NCBI GenBank assembly: GCA_964368455.1
Contig: CAYJAZ010000007.1
Coordinates: forward strand, 62,001-126,000
DNA from: CAYJAZ01 sp964368455
Lineage (GTDB): Bacteria; Desulfobacterota; Desulfovibrionia; Desulfovibrionales; Desulfovibrionaceae
Length of the DNA stretch: 64,000 bases
Direction of reading: 5' to 3'
Shown piece by piece: positions 17,836-26,825 of this stretch. The notes under the pieces were generated by a model. It ran no database searches and was not told the origin of the DNA. It worked only from the letters and a program-made list of their open reading frames with translations. Both the position numbers and the translations under genes were made by a program. Each line of letters opens with the position of its first letter. Position 1 is the stretch's first letter.

Positions 17836-18474
17836 ATGTTTGAAATAAAAAATGTATGCTATAAAAATATTATTAAATACAATGAAATAAATATATTAGC
17901 TGAAAAAGTGAATTTCATTGTAGGGGAAAGTGGTTGCGGAAAAAGCACTTTATTAAAACTTCTAAATAAAAGCGAGTCTTTTGCATCAGGTGAAATCTAT
18001 TATAAAAAAAAGGCTCTTTCAGAATACGAAAGTATTGCTTTAAGAAAAGAAGTAAGGCTTATTTCGCAACATCCATTTTTGTTTTCAGGAACAATCAAAG
18101 AAAATTTTAATTTATTTTATTCTTATTGTAATAAAGAATCTCTAGAAGAATTGATTAGTGAAGAGAAGATGAAATATTTTCTTGCCTTACTTGAAGCTCA
18201 TTTTTGCCTTGAAAGTGAATGCGATAATTTATCTGGCGGAGAAAAGCAAAGAGTGTATTTAGCAATCTGTTTTTCAATGGGGGCTGAAATTTTTTTACTA
18301 GATGAAGCAAGTTCGGCTCTCGATAGCAAGCTTGGACATAAAATCTTAGAAAATATAGTGGCTTATGCAAGAAATAATAAAAAAACCTTACTTATTATTT
18401 CACACGATAATTCATTAGTTGAGAAATTTGCAGACAATATTATTGATTTAAATGGAGTAAAAACAAATGGATAA
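17836..18474 (+). CDS. fetA: ABC transporter ATP-binding protein, FetA type
   Basis: 212 residues with Walker A GESGCGKST, Q-loop SQHPFLFSG, signature LSGGEKQR, Walker B IFLLDEASSALD and the switch histidine in IISHDN. It overlaps the next gene by eight bases. That gene is a FetB/UPF0014 permease, and this pairing identifies it as the ATPase of a FetAB-type exporter, linked in E. coli to iron efflux and resistance to oxidative stress. Metal specificity here is inferred. Confidence 0.85.
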   Translation: MFEIKNVCYKNIIKYNEINILAEKVNFIVGESGCGKSTLLKLLNKSESFASGEIYYKKKALSEYESIALRKEVRLISQHPFLFSGTIKENFNLFYSYCNKESLEELISEEKMKYFLALLEAHFCLESECDNLSGGEKQRVYLAICFSMGAEIFLLDEASSALDSKLGHKILENIVAYARNNKKTLLIISHDNSLVEKFADNIIDLNGVKTNG

Positions 18475-19240
18475 TGCAGTTCATATAAGTATTTTTAATT
18501 TTTCCCTTATTTACCTACTTCTTTTAATCGTCGCCTTTGTGATGAAGATGAGTAAGATAGCACAAACAAAATTACTCTTTATAGCAAGCCTTCGAATGAC
18601 TGTGCAGCTTGTTTTGGCTGGTTATGTTTTAATGTATCTTCTTGAAGAAGCATCGCCTTTTTTTGTTGTTTTATATGTACTAGTGATGACAATTTTTGCT
18701 ATACAAAGAGTTTTGTCACTCAATAAAGGAATAAATAGGAAATTTCAATATATTATAGCTCTTTCTATGTCTTTATCAGCTCTTTTAATTATAGCTTTTT
18801 TTATAAAGATAGTAGTTGGCGAAAGCTTTATTAACCCACAATATATTATTCCAATCAGCGGAATGATACTTGGAAATGCGATGACTGGCGTAGCACTTGG
18901 GGTTAAAAGTTTTGTGGCAAAGATTAAAGATTCAAAATTGCAGATTGAAGTATTGTTGAATCAAGGTGCTCATCCTAAAAAAATTCTTTTGCCTATGGTA
19001 AATCACGCACTTGAAATGGCCTTATTACCAACAATAAATAGTATGATTGGTATGGGAATAGTGGCTCTACCAGGTATGATGACAGGGCAGATACTTTCTG
19101 GAGAGTCGCCTATGTCTGCAATTTTATATCAAATTTCTATAACAATATGTATATCAACAGTTGTTTGTTTATCAGTATTCTTATCTCTAAATTTTGGTTA
19201 CAGAACATTCTACAATAAAGAAAATCAATTTTTATTTTAG
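18467..19240 (+). CDS. fetB: ABC transporter permease, FetB/UPF0014 family
   Basis: 257 residues with about seven hydrophobic segments. The family blocks are evident: ASLRMTVQLVLAGYVL near 40-55, ISGMILGNAMTGVALG near 130, and ALLPTINSMIGMGIVALPGMMTGQIL near 185-210. With the overlapping ATPase it forms the membrane half of a putative iron exporter. The AT-only palindrome at 19245-19262 after the stop may be a weak terminator. Confidence 0.88.
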   Translation: MDNAVHISIFNFSLIYLLLLIVAFVMKMSKIAQTKLLFIASLRMTVQLVLAGYVLMYLLEEASPFFVVLYVLVMTIFAIQRVLSLNKGINRKFQYIIALSMSLSALLIIAFFIKIVVGESFINPQYIIPISGMILGNAMTGVALGVKSFVAKIKDSKLQIEVLLNQGAHPKKILLPMVNHALEMALLPTINSMIGMGIVALPGMMTGQILSGESPMSAILYQISITICISTVVCLSVFLSLNFGYRTFYNKENQFLF

Positions 19241-19399
19241 CTATAAAAAATTATAATTTTTTGCTTGCACTTTTTTGAGCATTTTGTTATTTGGTGAATA
19301 TCATATTTGTTTGTTCAGTCTTTTTTTATAAGAACTTGAAAAACACTATTATGTTTCTTTTGGGTATAGAAAACATAATATAAAATAGAGTTAATTTAT

Positions 19400-19440
19400 T
19401 AAGGCAAAGCCTCTCATCTTTATTAAAGATGTTTTTTTTT
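19400..19440 (+). terminator. Terminator hairpin in the leader of the hydroxyacid dehydrogenase operon
   Basis: AGGC-AAA-GCCT (about 19401-19411) is followed by CATCTTT (19415-19421) and AAAGATG (19425-19431) around ATT, then nine T residues. It lies 175 nt after fetB and 134 nt before the next start. It may end a long fetAB transcript, end a small RNA, or act as an attenuator. The rest of 19241-19573 holds only AT-rich sequence. Confidence 0.6.
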
Positions 19441-19573
19441 GCTTGTCTTTTTTTATTCTTATTTTTTCATAAGATTCTTTTATGTTCTTTTCCTCTCTAT
19501 AATAAATATAAAAACTTGAAAAAAATAATTGGTGTTGTTTTTCAAGAATTTTGAGAAGAATTAGGAGTCAACT

Positions 19574-20950
19574 ATGTTAAAAGAGGAAGTCAAAAATGAG
19601 TTTATAGCTCTTTTAGGAAAAGACCGTTGTTATTTTTCACCAGAGGATTTAATTGCGTATTCATCTGATGCAAATGCAGAAATGACAGCTTTGCCAGAAG
19701 GTGTAATTCTTCCTTCTAGCCCTGAAGAAGTTTCAGCAATTATGAAAATTGCTAATAAACATTTAGTTCCAGTTGTTGCAAGGGGTGCGGGCAGTGGTTA
19801 TACAGGCGGTTGTTTAGCGACACAAGGTGGCGTTATACTATCGATGGAATTATTTGATAAAATTTTAGAAATAGATTTAGACAATAATCTTATGATTGTT
19901 GAACCTGGTGTTGTCACAAAGACAATTCAAGATACTTTAGATAAGCTTGGTTTTATGTATCCACCTGATCCAGCTTCTGCTGCTTTTGCTACAATTGGCG
20001 GAAATATTGCAGAAAATGCTGGTGGCCTTAGAGCTGTAAAATACGGTGTGACAAAGAACTGGGTTATGGGCTTGGAAGTTGTTTTAGCTAATGGCGACAT
20101 TGTTCAAACAGGTTCAAAATGTATTAAAGACGTTGCTGGTTTTAACCTTACTGAACTTTTTGTTGGTTCAGAAGGCACATTAGGCATTGTGACAAAAGCG
20201 ATTTTAAAAATCATCTCAAAGCCAGAATCAAGGCGCACTATGACAGCAACTTTTGCTGATTTAGAAGCTGCTTCTGCTGCTATTAAAGCTATTTTTGCTA
20301 CAGGTGTGAGACTTTCTACACTTGAATTTATGGATAGAATTACTGTTGAAGCTATTGAAAAAGCAACAAAATTTGGTGCAACACCAGAAGAGGGTGCTTT
20401 ATTATTGATTGAAGTAGATGGCTTTGAAGAAACTCTTGATTATGAAGCAAATAAAATTAAAGCTGCATGTGAAGCAAGTAAGGTTATAAAGTTTAAACTT
20501 GCACAAAACGATGAAGAACGCGAAAAATTATGGCAAGCTCGTCGTGATATTTCTTTTGCTTATTATGAAATTTCAGATCAATGGGAAGACGACGATATTT
20601 CAGTGCCTCTTGGACGTATTCCAGAAATGGTGGCAAAGCTTGAAGAAATTGCAAAGAAATACAATATTATTATTGCAAATATGGGGCATTATGGCGATGG
20701 TAATATCCATATCAGTATGACAACTGGCAAAAAAGACGTCAAATTCCCTAAAGAAGCCTTGAAAGACTTGCTTGCTGAAGTGGTAAGACTTGAAGGACGT
20801 ATAGCGGCTGAACACGGTGTTGGCTGTATTAAAATGCATAAATTGCATTGGAACATCGACGAGCCAACAATGAAATTGATGCGTGGATTCAAAAACTTCT
20901 TTGATCCTAATGGTATACTCAATCCGGGTAAAGTTATCCCAAAGGAGTAG
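19574..20950 (+). CDS. FAD-binding hydroxyacid (lactate/glycolate) dehydrogenase, GlcD type
   Basis: 458 residues. The PCMH FAD fold occupies the first half (VVARGAGSGYTGGCLA, DPASAAFATIGGNIAENAGG, GSEGTLGIVTKA). The C-terminal catalytic domain has GHYGDGNIHIS and AEHGVGCIK. Enzymes of this family oxidise D-lactate, glycolate or 2-hydroxyglutarate and hand electrons to a partner Fe-S protein, here encoded six bases downstream. AGGAG precedes the ATG. In sulfate reducers such pairs are the D-lactate dehydrogenases; the substrate here is not fixed by the sequence. Confidence 0.9.
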   Translation: MLKEEVKNEFIALLGKDRCYFSPEDLIAYSSDANAEMTALPEGVILPSSPEEVSAIMKIANKHLVPVVARGAGSGYTGGCLATQGGVILSMELFDKILEIDLDNNLMIVEPGVVTKTIQDTLDKLGFMYPPDPASAAFATIGGNIAENAGGLRAVKYGVTKNWVMGLEVVLANGDIVQTGSKCIKDVAGFNLTELFVGSEGTLGIVTKAILKIISKPESRRTMTATFADLEAASAAIKAIFATGVRLSTLEFMDRITVEAIEKATKFGATPEEGALLLIEVDGFEETLDYEANKIKAACEASKVIKFKLAQNDEEREKLWQARRDISFAYYEISDQWEDDDISVPLGRIPEMVAKLEEIAKKYNIIIANMGHYGDGNIHISMTTGKKDVKFPKEALKDLLAEVVRLEGRIAAEHGVGCIKMHKLHWNIDEPTMKLMRGFKNFFDPNGILNPGKVIPKE

Positions 20951-20956
20951 CCATAT

Positions 20957-22255
20957 ATGATTGATAAAAATAGTGAAAGCTATAAAAATCTCAAAGAAGC
21001 TGTTGAAGCAGCAGCTTCTTCGTGTATTCGTTGTGGAGAATGCCGTTTGGTATGTCCTGTTTATGGCGAAAAGCGCGCAGAAAGATACACTTCACGTGGA
21101 AAAATTCTTATTGTTTCAGGCCTTATCAATGGAACAATAAAATTCACTCCAGAAGTAAGAGAAGCTTTGGAAAATTGCTTGCTTTGTACTGGTTGTGCTG
21201 CTCAATGTTCAAGCGGAGTTCGTAGTGATAAGGTTATTATTGCAGCAAGACAAGTTTTTGCTGAAGAACTTGGCTTGCCTTTTTATAAACAAGCCATCAC
21301 AAAGACAATGAAATCTAAGAAGATCATGGATGCTGGTATAAAATTAGCTTCTATGGGGCAAAAACTTTTGTTCAAAAAAGTTCCTCAAACAAGCGGACTT
21401 TACCGTAGATTCATGATGCCAAAACTTGATGAAAAACAATATATCCCTGAAATTGCTGAAACTGCTTTTCGTGATAAAGTGCAAAAAGCTGATGTTAATG
21501 GTGATAAGACAGTGTCTTTCTTTACTGGCTGTATGGCAAATTACTTTATGCCAGAAGTTTCAGAAAGTTTAGTGAAAGTTCTTAATAAACTTAATGTCAA
21601 TGTCAAAGTGCCTAATGAGCAAGGCTGCTGTGGTATGCCTATGCTTGCTTCTGGTGATAAAGAATCTGTTAAGGCGGCAGCTATTGAAAATATTAAGGCA
21701 TTTGCTCATCTTTCTTCTGATGAACCAATTGTTGTCGCTTGTGCTTCATGTGGGCATATGTTGAAACATGGCTATCTTGATGCATTAAAAGGCGAACCTT
21801 TTTTAGAAAGACAGCTACAAAATATTGCTGATCGTGTTATAGATATCAACCAATATTTGGTAAATGTTATAGGCAAAGAAAAGCTTGAAGCACTTGTTAA
21901 AGCAAATCCATCAATAACAACAACTTATCATGATCCTTGCCATCTTAAAAAAGCACAGAAGATCACACAAGAACCTCGTGAACTTCTTAATATGGCAACA
22001 GCAAATTCTTTAGTGGAAATGAATAAACCAGAAGCTTGCTGTGGATTAGGCGGAACATATACATTGGCACAGATGGGATTATCAAAAGCAATCCAAAAGA
22101 AAAAAATTGACGATGCAATCAGCACAAAGGCAAAATGCATTGTCACTTCTTGTCCTGGCTGTATTATTCAACTCCGTGATGGTGTTCGTCGCTCAAATGA
22201 ACCACAAACAGATGTTAAGCATATTCTGCAAATTCTTGCAGAAAATATGGATTAG
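20957..22255 (+). CDS. Fe-S electron-transfer subunit of the hydroxyacid dehydrogenase (GlcF/LldE-like, CCG domains)
   Basis: 432 residues. Two ferredoxin motifs lie at the N-terminus (CIRCGECRLVCPVYG and CLLCTGCAAQCSSG). Two CCG domains follow (FFTGCMANY...EQGCCGMP and TTYHDPCHLKK...EACCGLGG), as in heterodisulfide reductase subunit B and GlcF. It accepts electrons from the FAD subunit and feeds quinone or another carrier. Its ribosome site overlaps the upstream stop codon, indicating translational coupling. Confidence 0.9.
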   Translation: MIDKNSESYKNLKEAVEAAASSCIRCGECRLVCPVYGEKRAERYTSRGKILIVSGLINGTIKFTPEVREALENCLLCTGCAAQCSSGVRSDKVIIAARQVFAEELGLPFYKQAITKTMKSKKIMDAGIKLASMGQKLLFKKVPQTSGLYRRFMMPKLDEKQYIPEIAETAFRDKVQKADVNGDKTVSFFTGCMANYFMPEVSESLVKVLNKLNVNVKVPNEQGCCGMPMLASGDKESVKAAAIENIKAFAHLSSDEPIVVACASCGHMLKHGYLDALKGEPFLERQLQNIADRVIDINQYLVNVIGKEKLEALVKANPSITTTYHDPCHLKKAQKITQEPRELLNMATANSLVEMNKPEACCGLGGTYTLAQMGLSKAIQKKKIDDAISTKAKCIVTSCPGCIIQLRDGVRRSNEPQTDVKHILQILAENMD

Positions 22256-22278
22256 TTTGTGTCTAGAATGAATTAAAT

Positions 22279-22320
22279 AAAAGGAGTATTTTTCGTAAAA
22301 ATGAAAGATACTCCTTTTTT
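22279..22320 (+). terminator. Rho-independent terminator after the hydroxyacid dehydrogenase operon
   Basis: AAAAGGAGTAT (22279-22289) pairs with ATACTCCTTTT (22308-22318); an inner TTTTT-CGT-AAAAA extends the structure, and the T-tract continues. Confidence 0.85.
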
Positions 22321-22350
22321 AATAAGTCCTCTTGATACGAATAAAATAAA

Positions 22351-22362
22351 ATTGTATACAAA
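22351..22362. promoter_or_regulatory. Distal GntR-type operator copy
   Basis: ATTGTATACAAA matches 11 of 12 bases of the palindrome ATTGTATACAAT found at 22537, 25282 and (as the same 11/12 variant) 26833. It lies 230 bp before the dehydrogenase gene and could take part in looping with the proximal site. A TAGAGAG-AAAA-CTCTCTA hairpin of unknown role lies between them at 22430-22447. Confidence 0.45.
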
Positions 22363-22493
22363 TTATTTTTTTGTGAAAAAAAGTTGTTTTTTGTGTTATA
22401 TTTATCACAATTGCTCGCTATCTCTGATGTAGAGAGAAAACTCTCTATGATTGATTACACAAACAATCGCAGTATTTTATTTTTTGCAAAGTG

Positions 22494-22548
22494 TTGACAT
22501 ATTATAGATAATCATCTATCTTTGAAGAAGTTGTACATTGTATACAAT
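22494..22548 (+). promoter_or_regulatory. Promoter with overlapping operator for the Glu/Leu dehydrogenase gene
   Basis: TTGACA (22494-22499), 17-base spacer and TATCTT (22517-22522) form a strong predicted promoter. The perfect palindrome ATTGTATACAAT at 22537-22548, preceded by TTGTAC, sits just after the expected start, where a bound repressor would block transcription. The motif fits FCD-type GntR regulators, one of which is encoded at 34.4-35.0 kb. Confidence 0.6.
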
Positions 22549-22579
22549 TTAATTTTTTCAAATTTTAAGGAGCCTGATA

Positions 22580-23764
22580 ATGAGCTATGAATTAGACATC
22601 AAATTCGACGAAACACACAAAAAACCTTACCTCGTATGCGAGTGGAACGACAACCAAAGCACAGCAAGAGGTTGGGTTGTTGTGTATAACTTTGTTAACA
22701 ATTTTTGTAGTGGTGGCACAAGAATGCACCCAAGCGTTACTCCAGAAGAAGTATATCGTCTAGCACGTGCTATGTCATACAAATATAAAGCTTGTGAATC
22801 TGTAACAACAGGTGGCTGTAAAGCTGGTATTTCTTACGATTCTAAAGCAGCTGATGCAAGAGATGTTTTGAAACGTTTTATGATTGCTATGGCTCCATTG
22901 ATGAAAAGTGGTGTGAACCTTGGTGGTGATTTAGGCGTGGATGCTAATGAAGTTTTCAAAATTTGGGACGAAATTAATCTTCCAGTGCCGATCACAAAAG
23001 CTATGAGAACTGATCCAAAAGTTATTCAAGGTAACAAAAACCACGATGAAATGTGTTCAATGAAGCTTGATTGCTTTACTACATACGACTTTATCACTGG
23101 TTATGGTGTTGCTGATGGTGCAGACGAACTTTGGACACTTCGCACAGGCAAGAGCGGTGGCGGAAGAGTTGTTATTCAAGGTTTTGGTTGCCTAGGTGTA
23201 AGCTGTGCTTACAGATTAGTAAAAATGGGCTACAAAATTACAGGTATTTCAGATGTTCACGGGCTAGTTTTCTGTGAAGATGGACTTGATATTCAAATGC
23301 TTATGGACACACGTAAGGTCTTAGGCGAAATGAATAGAGAAGCTCTTCCAGCAAATTACAAACAACTTCCTGGAGCAGCATGGTTAGAGCAAGATTGCGA
23401 TATCCTTATTCCAGCAGCTTTAGAAGATGTTTTAAATGCATCTAACGCAGACAAAGTGAAAGCTCAAATCATTGTTGAAGGCGCAAACATTTGTACAACA
23501 CCTGAAGCAGATGAAATATTCCACAAAAAAGGTATTGACATTGCTGTAGATTTTACAGTAAATTTAGGTGCTACAAGATATTACGATTCAGTATTCTTCC
23601 AAGTTGTTGGGAAAAACACACAAGAAGCATGTGACGATGTTGAAAAGATTATACGTAAAGATATTAAATTAGTGTACGAAGCTTCTAAAAAATCAGGCAA
23701 GAAGCCTCGTGAGGTAGCAGAAGAAATTTTTGCTCCTGACACATTTGATAATCCTGATATTTAA
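22580..23764 (+). CDS. Glu/Leu/Phe/Val dehydrogenase family protein
   Basis: 394 residues. GGCKAGI places K81 where this family has its catalytic lysine; the usual second residue of the motif is Ala and here is Cys. An N-terminal dimerisation domain (RGWVVVYNFVNNFCSGGTRMHP) and a Rossmann domain (VVIQGFGCLGVSCAYRLV) are clear, as are CDILIPAALEDVL and IIVEGANICTTPEA. It oxidatively deaminates an amino acid to its 2-oxoacid with NAD(P). The downstream 2-oxoacid:ferredoxin oxidoreductase and acyl-CoA synthetase suggest that the product is burned for ATP. Which amino acid is used cannot be told. Confidence 0.88.
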   Translation: MSYELDIKFDETHKKPYLVCEWNDNQSTARGWVVVYNFVNNFCSGGTRMHPSVTPEEVYRLARAMSYKYKACESVTTGGCKAGISYDSKAADARDVLKRFMIAMAPLMKSGVNLGGDLGVDANEVFKIWDEINLPVPITKAMRTDPKVIQGNKNHDEMCSMKLDCFTTYDFITGYGVADGADELWTLRTGKSGGGRVVIQGFGCLGVSCAYRLVKMGYKITGISDVHGLVFCEDGLDIQMLMDTRKVLGEMNREALPANYKQLPGAAWLEQDCDILIPAALEDVLNASNADKVKAQIIVEGANICTTPEADEIFHKKGIDIAVDFTVNLGATRYYDSVFFQVVGKNTQEACDDVEKIIRKDIKLVYEASKKSGKKPREVAEEIFAPDTFDNPDI

Positions 23765-23771
23765 TCGCATA

Positions 23772-23816
23772 AAAATAAGGTTTATAAGATCATTGGGATT
23801 TTATAAACCTTATTTT
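23772..23816 (+). terminator. Sixteen-pair hairpin between the dehydrogenase and first MFS gene
   Basis: AAAATAAGGTTTATAA pairs perfectly with TTATAAACCTTATTTT around a 13-base loop. There is no T-run beyond the stem's own TTTT, so it may be a partial terminator or an mRNA stabiliser that sets expression of the dehydrogenase above that of the transporter. Confidence 0.6.
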
Positions 23817-23841
23817 ATATAAGTTAACCATTGGAGGATTC

Positions 23842-25083
23842 ATGAAGAATTTACAAAGATTACTTGCCTTATTTGCTTTAGGTTTTGCCTATGGAGTTAT
23901 TTATTTACTCCCTTATATGAAGTCAACTTTTTATAATCAAATGCTTGAAGCAACGGGTTTTTCAAACGCACAATTAGGGCAATTAGTTTCCATGTATGCA
24001 TTAATGTGTACACTTTCTTACCTTCCAGGTGGTTGGCTTGCTGATAAATTTAGTCCACGTGCTCTTTTGAGTACTTGTTGTATTGCAAATGGTGGACTTT
24101 GCTTTATTTTCTATTTGTTCCGTACTGATTTTACTATAGCTACTATTGTTTGGGGAGCTTGTGCTCTTACAGGTGGTTTTGCATTCTGGCCTTCCATGCT
24201 CAAAGGTGTTCGCCTTATGGGAACAAAGGAAGAGCAGGGTAGAATTTATGGTATTTTTGAAGGTATTAACGGATTAACCTCTATGGCGGTAACCTTCCTT
24301 GCTACTTATGTTGCATTACAATTTGCTGATAATGTTGCAGGTTTTGAAGGTATAGTATTGACATTTGCTGTGATGAGTGTTGTTGCTGGACTTTTAATTT
24401 GGTTTATTTTCAATGATACATTGATCTTCAACGAAGACGCACAAGAAGAAACTGATAAAATTGTTTTAAAAGACTTTGTAAAAGTTATCGTTATGCCTCG
24501 CGTTTGGATTCCATCACTTCTTTTATTTGTTGGTATCACAATGTATTCAGGTATGGGCTATCTCAATCCTTACCTTACAGATAAGGTTGGCGTTGCTGTT
24601 GCTTTTGCTAGTATGCTTGGTGCTATTCGTGAATATGGTTGCCGTGTAGGTGGTATTTTTGGTGGTTTTATGGCTGATAAAGTTTTCAAATCATCAGCTA
24701 AATGGCAAGTTTTGGCGCATGTAATCACAACTTGTCTTATCCTTTCCTTCCTTGTAATACCAAGCACAAATTCTTTCCTTGTTATTGCTGTGATGCTCGT
24801 ATTTGGCTTATCTGTTTATGCTAACCGCGTAACAGCCTATTCATTACTTTCAGAGCTTCGTGTTCCAACAAGGGTAGGCGGAACTGCATTGGCTTTAATG
24901 ACACTTATTGGATATATGCCTGACTTATTTATGCATACAATGTTCGGTACTTGGCTTGATACTTATGGAGTAGATGGATATTCAAAGATATTCACCTTCA
25001 TGGGTGGTGTCGGTGCATGTGGCGTTGTTCTTGCTGTTATATCTGTGATTATGTCAAATAAAATCAAAGAAAACGAAAAATAA
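23842..25083 (+). CDS. Major facilitator superfamily transporter, first of two paralogues
   Basis: 413 residues with about twelve membrane segments. It has the MFS loop-2/3 motif GGWLADKFSPRALL and its counterpart GGFMADKVFKSSAKW in the second half. The N-terminal region GFSNAQLGQLVSMYALMCT and KGVRLMGTKEEQGRIYGIFE are nearly identical to the paralogue at 25.4 kb. GGAGGATTC precedes the ATG. Located between an amino-acid dehydrogenase and an M20 hydrolase, it probably imports an amino acid or an N-acylated derivative (inference). Confidence 0.88.
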   Translation: MKNLQRLLALFALGFAYGVIYLLPYMKSTFYNQMLEATGFSNAQLGQLVSMYALMCTLSYLPGGWLADKFSPRALLSTCCIANGGLCFIFYLFRTDFTIATIVWGACALTGGFAFWPSMLKGVRLMGTKEEQGRIYGIFEGINGLTSMAVTFLATYVALQFADNVAGFEGIVLTFAVMSVVAGLLIWFIFNDTLIFNEDAQEETDKIVLKDFVKVIVMPRVWIPSLLLFVGITMYSGMGYLNPYLTDKVGVAVAFASMLGAIREYGCRVGGIFGGFMADKVFKSSAKWQVLAHVITTCLILSFLVIPSTNSFLVIAVMLVFGLSVYANRVTAYSLLSELRVPTRVGGTALALMTLIGYMPDLFMHTMFGTWLDTYGVDGYSKIFTFMGGVGACGVVLAVISVIMSNKIKENEK

Positions 25084-25245
25084 AAAATCTTCTTATTGCA
25101 CTTTGATTAAAATTGTTTTGATCAAGCTTTAGAGAGAAGTTGTACTTGTTATGGCTTCTCTCTAAATGAATAAAGGTATTGTGTAATATTTCTCAAGAAT
25201 GTGAAAAAGATGACACTGTTTTTTATAAAAAATGGGCTTTATTTC

Positions 25246-25293
25246 TTGACATAAATGTGTTTTTACTCTAATCTAAGACAAATTGTATACAAT
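25246..25293 (+). promoter_or_regulatory. Promoter with overlapping operator for the second MFS gene
   Basis: TTGACA (25246-25251), 17-base spacer and TAATCT (25269-25274) are followed by the perfect palindrome ATTGTATACAAT at 25282-25293, over the expected start point. The arrangement matches the dehydrogenase promoter. The leader from here to the gene (about 140 nt) and the rest of 25084-25434 show no other feature. Confidence 0.6.
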
Positions 25294-25434
25294 AGACAGT
25301 TTGATGCATTTATCAAAAAAACTGTCAATATTTTTTGCATTATTGGAGGAAGAACAGAAGAATTTTTTTATACCCAACTTGGCCTATGTTTTTATTTTTT
25401 TGAACTACTGTTAGACCTCTAAAAGGATTTATTT

Positions 25435-26688
25435 ATGAGTAACGTAAGACGTTTTATTGCATTACTTGCATTAGCATTTACTTATGGTAGTATTTATATG
25501 CTTCCATATATGAAATCAAGTTTCTATGCACAAATGATTGAAGCTACTGGCTTTTCAAATGCACAATTAGGACAATTAGTTTCCATGTATGCACTTATGT
25601 GTACAATAAGTTATTTACCAGGTGGCTGGCTTGCTGATAAATTTTCACCGCGTGCATTACTTGCTTTTTGTAGTATAGCTAACGGATTTTTATGTTTAGT
25701 TTTCTATATGTTCCGTGACGATTTCACAATAGCAACAGTTGTTTGGGGTGCTTCAGCTCTTACAGGCGGCTTTGCTTTCTGGCCTTCAATGCTTAAAGGT
25801 GTTCGTCTTCTTGGAACAAAGGAAGAACAAGGGCGAATATACGGTATATTTGAATTTGTTAACGGATTAGTTTCGCTCTTGCTAGCATATGGTGCAACTT
25901 TCGTAGCAGCTCAATTTGCTGATAATATTGCTGGTTTTGAAGGTATCGTTCTTACATTTGCGGCTGCTTCTGTTGCTGGTGGTTTAGCTGTTTGGTTCTT
26001 CTTTGGTAATGATTTAGTATACAATGAAGAAGCAAAAGAAGAAAGTGCAAATAACGAAAAAATCACTTTAAAAGAATTTGTTGGTGTTCTTTTGATGCCG
26101 CGTGTTTGGGTTTGTTCATTTATTATGTTTACAATCATTACTTACGTAAGTGGTATTGGTTATCTAAATCCATATATGACAGGTTCTTTTGGTGTTGCCG
26201 CTGCAACAGCTTCATTCCTCAGTAGTACCACATATTACGGCACACGTTTTGGTGGTGTTGTTGGTGGTTACATGGCTGATAAAGTTTTCAAATCATCTGC
26301 AAAATGGCAAGTTATTGCTCACATTGCTGTAACAGCTTTATTTGCTTCTTTCTTGATTATACCAACTTCTGCTGCTTCAGTATTTATCATCACAATGATT
26401 ATTGCAGGTTTTGCGGTTTATTCTGTAAAAGCTACAGGTTATTCACTTATGACAGAATTGAATATTCCTCCTCGTGTAAGTGGAACTGCTATTGCTCTTA
26501 TGACATTGATTGGTTATTTACCTGATATGTTTATACACACAATGTTCGGTACTTGGCTTGACGAATTAGGTCAAGGGGGCTTTGAAAAAATCTTTACCTT
26601 TATCGTAGGTATTGGTTGTTGCGGTATAGTATTAGCTATTATTGCTGCTGTTATGAGTAGAAATATCAATAAGGCAAATGCAGAATAG
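25435..26688 (+). CDS. Major facilitator superfamily transporter, second paralogue
   Basis: 417 residues, close to the protein at 23.8 kb over its whole length, for example GFSNAQLGQLVSMYALMCT, WPSMLKGVR, TKEEQGRIYGIFE, MADKVFKSSAKWQV and HTMFGTWLD. Differences concentrate in membrane segments 5-8, where substrate contacts are likely, so the two may differ in specificity. AAAGGA precedes the ATG. It has its own promoter and operator, unlike the first copy, which reads through from the dehydrogenase. Confidence 0.88.
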   Translation: MSNVRRFIALLALAFTYGSIYMLPYMKSSFYAQMIEATGFSNAQLGQLVSMYALMCTISYLPGGWLADKFSPRALLAFCSIANGFLCLVFYMFRDDFTIATVVWGASALTGGFAFWPSMLKGVRLLGTKEEQGRIYGIFEFVNGLVSLLLAYGATFVAAQFADNIAGFEGIVLTFAAASVAGGLAVWFFFGNDLVYNEEAKEESANNEKITLKEFVGVLLMPRVWVCSFIMFTIITYVSGIGYLNPYMTGSFGVAAATASFLSSTTYYGTRFGGVVGGYMADKVFKSSAKWQVIAHIAVTALFASFLIIPTSAASVFIITMIIAGFAVYSVKATGYSLMTELNIPPRVSGTAIALMTLIGYLPDMFIHTMFGTWLDELGQGGFEKIFTFIVGIGCCGIVLAIIAAVMSRNINKANAE

Positions 26689-26728
26689 TTTTAAACTATA
26701 GTCATATGAACTTTATAAATAATTAACA

Positions 26729-26805
26729 TTTGCCCCTAGTATTATAGGTATATGAATTTCGTATAATCCTATACTTAATTTGTATTCAATTTTAGTAGGG
26801 GCAAA
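26729..26805. repeat. Long-range inverted repeat, structured intergenic element
   Basis: TTTGCCCCTA (26729-26738) pairs with TAGGGGCAAA (26796-26805). Inside, TATAGG (26743-26748) pairs with CCTATA (26768-26773), or GTATA-ATCC-TATAC (26761-26774) folds alone. The GC-rich outer stem stands out in this AT-rich gap between the second MFS gene and the M20 gene. There is no T-run, so it is not a classical terminator. Confidence 0.5.
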
Positions 26806-26825
26806 ATAAATTTGCCAAAAAATAA

